Positions 22,501 to 34,500 of a stretch of 64,000 nucleotides of DNA are shown one piece after another (position 1 is the stretch's first letter; the number at the start of each line of letters is the position of its first letter). The position numbers and the translations under genes are program-made. Below the pieces are notes generated by a model, which ran no database searches, was not told where the DNA came from, and saw only the letters and a list, made by a program, of their open reading frames with translations. The DNA is from Leguminivora glycinivorella (Eukaryota > Arthropoda > Insecta > Lepidoptera > Tortricidae). The stretch spans positions 19,336,846 to 19,400,845 of the forward strand of contig NC_062981.1 of assembly GCF_023078275.1 (NCBI RefSeq). The letters run 5' to 3'.

Positions 22501-25500
22501 GGTCACAAGAAAACCCTAAACCAACTTATTTTAAATACAACGTTGATCTTTCTTTCATGCGGGGGGCTTCGCCCCCCGAGCCCCCCTTTGTTTGCTCTTA
22601 AAGGTCACAAGAAAACGCTAACCCAACTTATTTTAAATACTACGTTAATCTTTCTTATATGCGGGGGGCTTCGCCCCTCGAGCCCCCCTTTTCGTTACTC
22701 TTAAGGGTAACAAGAAAACCCTAACCCAACTTATTTTAAATACAACGTTTATCCTTTCTTTTATGCGGGGGGCTTCGCCCCGCGAGCCCCCCTTTGTTTG
22801 CTCTTAAAGGTCACAAGAAAACGCTAACCCAACTTATTTTAAATACAACGTTGATCTTTCTTTTATGCGGGGGGCTTCGCCCCCCGAGCCCCCCTTTGTT
22901 TGCTCTTAAAGGTCACAAGAAAACGCTAACCCAACTTATTTTAAATACTACGTTAATCTTTCTTTTATGCGGGGGGCTTCGCCCCCCAAGCCTCCCTTTT
23001 CGTTACTCTTAAGGGTAACAAGAAAACCCTAACCCAACTTATTTTAAATACAACGTTTATCTTTCTTTTATGCGGGGGGCTTCGCCCCCCGAGCCCCCCC
23101 CTTTGTTTGCTCTTAAAAGTCACAAGAAAACGCTAACGCAACTTATCTTAAATACTACGCTGATCTTTCTTTCATGCGGGGGGCTTCGCCCCCCGAGCCC
23201 CCCTTTGTTTGCTCTTAAAGGTCACAAGTAAACGCTAACCCAACTTATTCTAAATACTACGTAGATCTTTCATTCATGCGGGGGGCTTCGCCCCCCGAGC
23301 CCCCCTTTTCTTTACTCTTAAGGATCACAAGAAAACCTTAACCCAACTTATTTTAAATACAACGTTGATCATTCTTTTATGCGGGGGGCTTCGCCCCCCG
23401 AGCCCCCCTTTGTTTGCTCTGACAGGTCACAAGAAAACGCTAACCCAACTTATTTTAAATACTACGTTGATCTTTCTTTCATGCAGTGGGCTTCGCCCCC
23501 GAGCCCCCTTTTCGTTACTCTTAAGGGTAACAAAAAACCCTAACCCAACTTATTTTAAATACAACGTTTATCTTTATTTTATGCGAAGTCGCGATTCGTT
23601 ACTCTTAAAGGTCACAAGAAAACTCTAACCCAACTTATTTTAAATACTACGTTGATCTTTCTTTCATGCGGGGGGCTTCGCCCCCCGAGCCTCCTTTTCT
23701 TTACTCTTAAGGATCACAAGAAAACCTTTGTTTGCTCTTAAAGGTCACAAGAAATCGCTAACCCAACTTATTTTAAATACTACGTTAATCTTTCTTTTAT
23801 GCGGGGGCTTCGCCCCCCCAGCCCCCCTTTTCGTTACTCTTAAGGGTAACAAGAAAACCCTAACCCAAATTATTTTAAATACAACGTTTATCTTTCTTTT
23901 ATGCGGGGGGCTTCGCCCCCCGAGCCCCCCCCTTTGTTTGCTCTTAAAGGTCACAAGAAAACGCTAACCCAACTTATCTTCAATACTAAAGATCTTTCTT
24001 TCATGCGGGGGGCTTCGCCCCCCGAGCCCCCCTTTGTTTGCTCTTAAAGGTCACAAGAAAACGCTAACCCCACTTATTCTAAATACTACGTAGATCTTTC
24101 TTTTTACAACGTTGATCTTTCTTTTATGCGGGGGCTTCGCCCCCGAGCCCCCTTTGTTTGCTCTGAAAGGTCACAAGAAAACGCTAACCCAACTTATTTT
24201 AAATACTACGTTAATCTTTCTTTTATGCGGGGCTTCGCCCCCGAGCCCCCTTTGTTTGCTCTTAAAGGTCACAAGAAAACGCTAACCCAACTTAATTTAA
24301 ATACTACGTTGATCTTTCTTTCATGCTTCCCCCCCTCGAGCCCCCCCCCCCTTTTTTTCTGTTCTTATCTTCCGGCACCATCATCAGGCCTTGAAACCTA
24401 ATCGTAGTTATAGTTCATTACAAGACTTTTCTAAGAAGCCCAAAAACAGCTATGATACGATGTTCCATCATGTAGTTCCAGTTCATATCTTCCGGCTCCA
24501 TCATCAGACCTTGAAACCTAATCGTATTCAAAGTTCATTACAAGACTTTTCTAAAAAGCCCAAAAACAGCTATGATACGATGTTCCATCATGTAGTTCCA
24601 GTTCATATCTTCCGGCTCCATCATCAGACCTTGAAACCTAATCGTAGTCAAAGTTCGTTACAAGACTTTTCTAAGAAGCCCAAAAACAGCTATGATACAA
24701 TGTTCCATCATGTAGTTCCAGCTCATATCTTCCGGCTCCATCATCAGACCTTGAAACCTAATTGTAGTCAAAGTTCATTACAAGACTTTCCTAAGAAGCC
24801 CAAAAACAGCTTTGATACGATGTTCCATCATGTAGTTCCAGTTCATATCTTCCGGCTCCATCATCAGACCTTGAAACCTAATCGTAGTCAAAGTTCATTA
24901 CAAGACTTGTCTAAGAAACCCAAAAATAGCTATGATACGATGTTCCATCATGTAGTTCCAGTTCATATCTTTCGGCTTCATCATCAGACCTTGAAACCTA
25001 ATTGTAGTCAAAGTTCATTACAAGACTTTTCTAAGAAACCCAAAAACGGCTATGATACGATGTTCCATCATGTAGTTCCAGTTCATATCTTCCGACTCCA
25101 TCATCAGATCAGCTCAACAGTACCATATTATTGTATTGTCATCGGAACTACATATAGCTGCCAATTTTCATTACGCTACGACTCCTGGAAGATGGTTAAA
25201 TTAGCTTCCTTAGATTCCATTACATACATAGTTACATACACGACGACCTAATAAAAGCGTGTTAAAAATGGGAAAAAATGTTTTATTAGGGTACCCCCCC
25301 TACATGTACAAAGTGGGGGCTGATATTTTTTTTCATTCCAACCCCAACGTGTGATATATTGTTGGATAGGTATTTAAAAATGAATAAGGGTTTACTAAAA
25401 TAATTTTTTGATAATATTAATAGTTTCGGAAATAATCGCTCTTAAAGGAAAAAAAAGTGCGTCCCCCCCCTCTAACTTTTGAACCATATGTTTAAAAAAT

Positions 25501-28500
25501 ATGAAAAAAATCACCAAAGTAGAACTTTGTAAAGACTTTCTAGGAAAATTGTTTTGAACTTGATAGGTTCAGTAGTTTTCGAGAAAAATACGAAAAACTA
25601 CGGAACCCTACACTGAGCGTGGCCCGACACGCTCTTGGCCGGTTTTTATTAAACTTTAGGTACATAGAAAAGCAACGGAAAAATTTCACGGGTATAAAAA
25701 AACTTAGTACTTGCCTACTAAGGGACCATCCCCACTCAGGCGACGCATGTCCGGAGACGCGGAACGGACGTCAGCGCCACGCCGCCTGAATGTAATTTAA
25801 AAAACGTCTCCTTCCGCACCGCCGCCTGGGGCGCGCCAAGCGACGTCCCTTGCGCGTCCCTTGCGCGTCCTTCCTATACAAAATGTACTGAGGAGACGTT
25901 TTTAAATTACATTCGGGCGGCGTGGCGCTGACGTCCGTTCCGCGCCTCAGGACATACGTCTCTTGAGTGGGGATGGTCCCTAAGAACACAAACGACCAAA
26001 ATATAAAGTGAAGAAGAAAACGCGACTGTAATTATTTTATTACGTTTAAGGCAGGGGTTGTCATAGTGTGCAACATTATAAAGGGAGCGCGGGGTCGTGA
26101 TACAAGTGACGTGACGACTAATGTGTAATGTGTAAGTTCGATAATGTGTAATGTGTCCATTGGTCGCAGGGGCGTGGACGTTTCCTTTTAGGCAACAGGG
26201 AGGCGTGTTTAAAAAAAAATTGGAAACCCCTGGTTTAGGGCTGGGGTTCATCAAGCCACTTTTCTTGGCATGCCTTCCTTTGATGAAAATTCCACAATGA
26301 ACCTGATTTTCTCTTTCTACTAAGTGATATGTTAGTAGTAAGTACCATCGTAACACAACAGGTACTAGTTAGTTCCAACTAATTTATCTACTATATATGT
26401 AAGAAGAAATTCTACACTTAATTAGTCCATGCAACTACTGGAAGAAGGGAGAGTAAAAGTAGAGTAGACTGTGTGTGGAGTGTGATACGGGGAGGGAAAT
26501 GTTTCGAACTTGTTACGAGTAGAAGTTTATTTTGTCATGAAACCTGGTACTTACAGGACGTCATATCAAATACAAACGATGTCACTCCGACTTCAAAAGG
26601 GTCAACATCGAAATCAAACTTTATTTAAATATTATATGTGGTCCGTGACCGATATATCGTTCCTTAGCGTTGGACCTGCGGTTCCAACTTATACCCACTT
26701 GGGGTGCAAAATGTTAACAATTTATGTCTGATCAAATCTAGCCCAAAGCATTTCCTCCCCAACTTAACCTAAAAGGCCTTGTTGTCTGCGTAGCGTATGT
26801 AAAGGAGGGGGCAACCGACATAGTCAGGAACCTTGTCGAAGTCCGCCAGCTGGGCGATCTCTTCCCACAGACTGAGCATGATGTGCTGGTACTTCTGGAG
26901 GCGAGCTGCCGAGCAGTCACCCTTGCCCTCAAGGACGCAGGAGCGCAGCGCGAGGCATTGGAAGTCGTGCGCGTCGAGGTAGCCATTGTTGTCGATGTCT
27001 GGAAAAAGATAAAATACTTTTCAATAAGCAGAAACGACAATCGATGACAAGCTTAGAATAAAGCGGAAAATTTCTGTCTTTATTAGACTTATATTGACCC
27101 GGATATAGCCCGTGATTACCTTTTTGATTTTTGTCGAGCTCCCGATATTTCAACGCAGTTGCATGCATCATGATCACGAAAATATCGGGAGCTCGAGAAA
27201 AATCAAAAAGGTAATCACGGTCTATATTCCGGCAGAAACTTTCCATTTTTATTGGATTTTTTCCCAGGTGACCGAAAGGATGGGAGATTAAAGTGTAAAC
27301 TTTGTCTAAAGTAAGAGCTTGTCTCTCGTCTCGTGTGTAGGGTTAAATGTTTGGCTCTACGTTTATACATGAGATCTGATAACTTTTTTTACTTTTTGAC
27401 AGTCATAAATAAAATCTAAAATCAAAAGATAGTAATAGTTCACCGCTGGGCGAGTAGCTATAAACATCGCCGTGTCTCTTTGATTTACACGGGAGTGATT
27501 ATCTTTTGTTCGTTTTTATAGCCGATAGCTCATAGTTTACTAGCTCGTGGTGGGACCAGTGCCTATAGGGGAAGCGAGACATGCGTATAAAGTCCTTAAC
27601 GTAAAGATTTCTCTTCAAATTTTGCAGAAATGTGAAACAAAAGCTAAGCAATTGTATGATTTTCCTAATGACTGTTATGACTGAAAGGGCTTTATAATTG
27701 GAGTATTCTTTAATATTTCGGAATGCCATCTGGCAGCATTAAATATAATAAAAAGGCTTTTTTATTCGTTTATTCAATGGCCTCACTTGACTTTGCGTTG
27801 TCAAAGCTAAACTCGAGTTATTTGCATTCTCTAAATAAAATGGAACTGTAAACATATCTAATCATTTAAATACTTAAATAAATAACATAAATACTTAATA
27901 GGGGACATCTTACACAGAAGTTTGTAGTTCTCCAAAATTCAATTCTGGTTGGAGGAGGAAGTTTCAAGATAACAATTATGTTTATTATAATAGCGGGTAA
28001 TGTTGCCAAGCCCTGCCATCAGACAATCAGCAGATCTCTCCAATAAATACTCGGCGAAAGATTTAGGTAGGTAGAAAACATATACCTACATATTTAAATA
28101 GAACAAATATTATTGACTTTGAAAATATTAGTTATAAATAAACAGTACAGCTATGTTTAACAAGGTACATAATAATATATGAAACACACAGTGAGCTCAT
28201 TTTTCATCTATGATTTATTATATAGTCCTGTCAGGAAATCATCACGCACACACTTAACTTTTAATAGTTTCAATAAGTATATAGGGAAACTGGGATACTG
28301 CAACTAATGATTTAATTATAGAGTTAAGTCATATCTCCGATTATAATTTTAAATACTGAACAGGGGTTATTAATTACATAGTTAGGTACACAAAATTTTT
28401 GACATTTAAAATAAGGTTTGAATAATTTATTACTTATCAAAATCGCTACAGACTTATCAGGGTCTTCCAACATTACTCTATCAATTTTTTAAATACATTT

Positions 28501-31500
28501 AGAAAAATACTCTCTAGTTTTCCAAATTACTGTGCTACTATATATGTGAATCGAAATCAGTAATGACGTCGGTATAGTTTTGGCTAGAGCTACAATTTTA
28601 GTATAGATTGAAAATGTTAAGGAGGATACCTATTACCTAATCTTAAATGTTTAGCATATTCTTCTTTTTCAGCGTAGCGTTTTCCCGGCCTAGCGCCACG
28701 GTCCGGTTTCCTGGCTCAGTCTTTTCCACTTTGCCCGGTTTTTGACATAGGCTAGGTAACTCAGGTAATTTTAGAATCCATACTAATATTATAAATGGGA
28801 AAGTGTGTGTGTCTGTTTGTTTGTCCGTCTGTCACGGCAAAACGGAGCGATGAATTGACGTGATTTTTTAAGTGTAGGTAGTTGAAGGGATGGAGAATGA
28901 CATAGGCTACTATTTGTCTCTTTCTAATACGAGCGAAGCCGCGGGCAAATGCTAGTACACTATAAAAATATTCGGAGCACAATGTAGCCGATAGCATTAT
29001 CGGATACATTGCGATCATCGCCACCTAATTCAAATTAATTATCATCTTATTACAATTAAACAAAATTTGGCTCAGCACAATCAGTGTCGCAACGGCGCGC
29101 AAATTGGTCTGCCACTTGGCGGGGTGGACAATAGATGTATTAATCTAACAGTACGTCCATGCCAAGACCCTGGGAACCTCCGACGATAATTGACACTGAA
29201 GATTGAGCGCGGTCGAGATAGAGATTTATGCCAATCGGCGGGCAATGTTGCTGAAATATTGCAAAAATTTGTTTCACCTGTTTGAGGTATGACAGAATCA
29301 TTGCTAAAATTCATTACCTTCAAAAAACATAAGCATAAAAACTTACGTTATCGACGGTTATTGTATTGTATTAAAGTGTTTGATTAAATTCAGTGTTGAA
29401 ATAATCATGCTTATCTACAAAAAATTAAGGTCCTGAGGTAATTGATTACCTACCTATTCATACTAATTCATGGCAAAACGGAGCGACGAATTGACGTGAT
29501 TTTTTAAGTGGAGATAGTTGAAGGGATGGAGAGTGACACAGGCTACCTACTTTTTGTCTTCTTCTAACGCGAGCGAAGCCGCGGACAAAAGCTAGTATAT
29601 TATAAATGGGAAAGTGTGTATGTCTGTTTGTTTGTCCGTCTTTCACGGCAAAACGGACCGACGAATTGACGTGATTTTTTAAGTGGAGATAGTTGAAGGG
29701 ATGAAGAGTACTTTTTGTCTCTTTGTAGCGCGGGCGAAGCGGCGGGAAAAAACTAGTTGATAATCATTTTAATTCCTATGTTGTAGAATTCGGTTTGATA
29801 TAGGTACTCACCTAGTTTTCTTTGAACATGAAACATAGGAGCTAATTCGTAGTTGCATGAATATTCTATTAAATATAGCTTCGATATCCTGACGCTACTG
29901 CGTTCATAGTTAATAAGTAAGTAGGTAGGTAATATAATAGTCTACAAGTTGATTACCAAATTGGTTGTGATTTTCAACGAAATTGATACAGAGGGCCATA
30001 TAAATAATTTAATGTAAAATGAAAGCGGCTTTCTTAATATTTCGTATGCTCTTTGTACTATTCAATTAGATGGGGCCATACATTTGTAATCATTGATACC
30101 TGTTAATACCTACCTACAGTAAATTCAACTTTCATTTATTAAAGGAATACATACATACAATCACGCCTGTATCCCATAAAGAGGTAGGCAGAGCACATGA
30201 AACTACTTAAGTTTCAGTGCCACTCTTGGCAAATAAGGGGTTGAAAGAAAACGAAACTGTGACATTGCAGTGACAGGTTGCCAGCCTCTCGCCTACGCCA
30301 CAATTTAACCCATATATCCCACAGTCGCCTTCTACGACACCCACAGGAAGAAAGGGGGTGGTGAAATTCTTAACCCGTCACCACACGGAAAAGGAATGTT
30401 GCGAAAAATTCAATATTTAACCAAATTAGATTGTAAACAAATGAGAAAGCCATTGAAAAGTCCACGGCGATTGAATAAGTTTCATTTACTGAACTGACTC
30501 AAAAGAGATTGATCCAGGGTTGCGCTTTGGCGTTTTTATTTTTTATACCTATCTAATCGGATTGGGAAAAGTGATGTGCTCTCGTTTTGGAGACTGATTT
30601 TCTTGCAACGTGGAGCAATTCGCAATGTAGGTACAAGTTGCGGAAAATTCTCAAACTTTCCGGAAAATTACTGGAAATTTGCTCGAGATAATTCTCATGT
30701 TCGTTTCAATTGAGAACATCAGAACATATCTACTCTTTAAAATTAGGATTTATTTTGACGATCGCTACATTTGCTGTTTGAGTACACACTGGTGTTTATT
30801 ATCAATATTATCATCTATGCCTACCGAGAACTTTTACTGGCACATTCACAATTCCATAAACTTCTCTACGGTAAGAGAGGTATTTAAAACTTGATGAAGC
30901 TATTAAACGACATCACATTTCAACGTGTTATTGGGGTTAGCCCGACTACTTAATGTCGAATATGGCGAATATGAAAATTCCTACGAACGTCTGAAAGCCA
31001 TAAACCGAATTTATGACTAGTAATTTTATTGCTCTTCTAGTCGTAACGATATTTACATTTGAATGTATTGCTGTTTCCTGAAAGTACCTACATGTAGAAC
31101 ACGTGAATGAAGTATTATAAGTAGTCGACAAATAAAAACTTGATTGCTTACATAAAAAATACAATTAAAATATAAAGTAAAGATAAAAAAATAACAACCT
31201 GTAATTAATTATACTAAAGTGGAATAAGAATAGAATAAACATTTTTTCCCCTCACTAGCTCGGAAACATGTGTTTTGTCCTTTAATACCAACGGGTAAAA
31301 ACGCATTTTATCCACTAGTGGGTAAAGTAATTTGGCCTTGAATAAAGTCAAAATAACTGATTTAAAATTGATAAAAGTAGATGAATCTAGTAATAAAGAT
31401 GGTTTACCACCTGTGGAACTACTGGAAGCAGTGATAAACGCATTTTTTGCGTTGTAGTTTCCTCGCTATAGTGAGGGGAAAAGTTTTGTGTTACACTCGG

Positions 31501-34500
31501 GTGCAAATGTATTTTACTTCTCGTGTGTTAAAAAACTCGCAAGTTTAGAATTCTATTCTCGAACCACTCGCTTCACTCGTGGTTCAACTATAGAGTTCTT
31601 TCCCTTGCTCGTTTTTTAATTCCACACTCGGCGTTAAAATACAACTTTGCCCCTTGTATAACAAATAACCATTTCGTGAACACATGCAAGACAAAATACA
31701 CGTAAAATAATAACAACAAGACGGAAAGGAATGAAGTGCCACGAAATGGCGTGTTGCTAGTGACATCTAGCGCTGATCTTCCGATGAGTTACCTACCGAA
31801 GTAGTTACCTAAATATGTACCTAATTACCTATGTGGAGCGTGGAGGGAAGTCATTTGAAAAAAAAAACGAAGTAAGTAAATGTCTGGCCTGTGTACAAAA
31901 CCAAAGCAAGTGAATGATAAGATGACGCTGGATAGAGAGGTATGAAAGAAAAAGACTTGCTGCGTCGACCCCAATTGAATAGGATAAGGACAAGTGAAAG
32001 GTTGATAATAATTATCATTTGATAATAAAAATTATTTGATAATTATTCAAATCATAATAATTATGATGTATAGATACAACAAAATTGTACTTTACCATAG
32101 GTAAGGATCCTACCGACTAGATAGATACCTTTTAGTTATTGTATAATTTGGAAATCATGGATGGATTCCCATATCATGCATTTGAGCCGTATTAGTGTGT
32201 TTTCATATTATCTGATCCCATATCGGAAGTCGGAAGGATTCCAAAGGAAAAAATCAAAGATGGCGGCGTAAATGTATGGGATATCGGTCCGACATTCGAT
32301 TTCGGATTGGATGAGAAAACGCACTTAAAGTCGAAATATTTTCATTCGACGTTCCGGCAGATACGAAAATACATACCTACCTAGGTAACCTAGTAACGAA
32401 AATATGTTGCAACCAACTGCACTGTCACCAGGGGCGGCTCACTCCGCGATTCTATCGCCGCGCTACAAGTACATGCCGGCGGCCGCGAGTTCGCGGCCTA
32501 CTCAGGGGTGGCGCGCATTCTTACGGAATGCACGTTCGCACTTTCTATTGTTACTTTACGACGCGAGGTTTTTTTAAGCTATGTCCGCGTGTGGAATGGC
32601 TAATAATACTTAGTAAAATAGATATATTGAATAAAATAAGTTCCATAAGACATTCTTACACAGATCTACTATTGATTAAGTCCTACAGAAAATTTCAATA
32701 AGGCTTGTGATGTTGGAACTTGAATAAAAATATATAAATACAGCATGTATACCTAGAAAGTACCCAAGACTTGAATATAATAGTGTAACATTTTATTGGA
32801 TCCATTGGTAACCCTATCACCGGACGCAGCGCACGTGCGTCTCGTTTCTTTGTATGAATTTTGTAGGTATTTATAAAGGCGGCATTTCGGGAACATCAAA
32901 GCAGTGGGCCTTCTGTACTTGTACTATTATATATTCTGTGCTGTCACTGCACTGCAATAATCAAGATCCTGGCTTTAGCCATTGGGTTTCTTGGAACTTA
33001 AGTATGAAATAACGTATGACAGCAGCGTTTCGGTGAAAGAAATAATCATGTAGGTACAACCCGGAATACAAGAAACCCAAAGATTATTTTGGGCTTTTTT
33101 TTTTCTTTTATACACACCGTTTGGAATGACTTGAGGAGGCACACTCAAAGGTTACAGATGGTAGGGTTGACAGATGGCGCCACCTTATTAGTCGAGAAGA
33201 AGATGTTTTTCTCTCTCTCTCACATATGAATGACAGTGACATGCCTAGACACTTGCACAGGCGCCGCCCGGCGGGATAAAATGTCAGTATGCCTATATTG
33301 CCTATGCCTCCTCATTGTATTACGAAAAAGAAAATACAAAAACGTTGGTAAAAATGTAGCTTCAAACTTGTGATAAGGCTAAGTAGCACTACATCGAATT
33401 TCTGGTTTTCTGGAGAATTTATGATTTACTTTAAAAAGCACCGAGATCACCATAATTACACTATTAAAATTGAGAAGTTCCCTTAATTGCTTGTGGATTC
33501 CATCATCAGAACAGGACTATATCGGACGTCGGACAATCGGAAGAATTTTGTCTTTTGTCATTACTTTTGTGCCAACCCAATACATAGAAAACATCCATGA
33601 CTCAGGAACAAATATCTGTGCTCATCACACTAATAAATGCCCTTACCGGGATTCGAACCCGGGACCGCGGCGCAGCAGGAAGGGTCACTACCGACTGCGC
33701 CAGACCGGTCGTCAAATATGTCGGAAATCGCTCGCTAGCTTGCTCGCTCACTTTTATGCTGAAAAGGTTTCCTCTCAATTTTTCAAGTAGGTATAATCTA
33801 ACCCATGTGACCTTGGAAATCTTTGTTGCTGCAGCTGAGGAGTTTCACTGAACACAAGTACTTCCTCATTGGCCTTTCCTCAATTTAAGTTCAAGTCAAG
33901 TTCAAGTCGCTTAACTGCACCGTGTTTTTATTGAATTCCGTTAACTTCGGCATATTATTATTATTAGGTCCATTATAGGAAACAGTATCAGCATAGTTAG
34001 TTTTTTAATTCGTAACTTTTTTCTGAAAAACACCATTCACCTGCGATTGATAGTACAGTATATAACTGCTGTTAAGAAACTGGCTTTGTGTGTTTGGGCA
34101 CATTACTATGTCGAAAGTCTCGTGGCTATCACTGAACGTTTTCTTATTAATATCTTATTCATATTGGTTATGCGTCAATTGCGTCATGCTTTAGTTCAAT
34201 AATCTAAAGTGGCAGCCTGGACGAGTGTAATCTAGAATTCTAGACATGTTGGCACGCTAATGTCAGTCTGCATACACTGCATATGTTGGATGATTTCGGA
34301 TCCTATTCCTGTAAATATGTCTAAAAAATATCTCGCGTTATTTGTGAAGTCGAAAGTGATTCGTTTAAACTAGATTTAATTGCTACCTATTATTTCAGAT
34401 TGTTTTGAATATGTCCAAAACTATAAAACTAACAAATCACTGAAGTTGATAGCTTTCAATAAATTAAAAAAGGGAACCTCTATTTTGCATAAGTACTACA

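Larger units (their letters stand above)
20714..25262 (-). mobile_element. Helitron-like insertion carrying two satellites (inferred)
   Basis: Read on the minus strand the left edge ends in CGCTAGT, as Helitron 3' ends do. The adjoining 200 bp (20735-20940) resemble the sequence next to another such end at 57177-57440. The right edge, CCTAATAAAAGCGTGTT, is where the interrupted repeat resumes. Whether this is a single element is inference; no Rep/helicase gene is present, and the foldback unit at 19826-20594 belongs to the same insertion. Confidence 0.4.
16818..26831 (-). other. Scp intron 2 (about 10.0 kb)
   Basis: Contains a hAT-like element (17560-19187), a dispersed repeat split by a 5.4-kb insertion (19664-25649), two satellite arrays and a MITE (25722-25980). 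The stretches 16860-17540, 19190-19660 and 25985-26760 show no other recognisable feature. The 5' splice site is the weak GTTCCT. Confidence 0.8.

Noticed and set aside
20950..24345. CRISPR-like array
   Set aside because: Units are continuous 102-bp tandem repeats without unique spacers, in a eukaryotic intron.
24391..25251. 286-codon protein-coding gene
   Set aside because: The frame is a product of a 120-bp stop-free tandem repeat. No start context, domain, splice signal or homologous family was recognised.
25771..26356. Overlapping minus-strand frames of 72 and 149 codons
   Set aside because: They lie over the MITE at 25722-25980 and flanking intron, with no recognisable domain.
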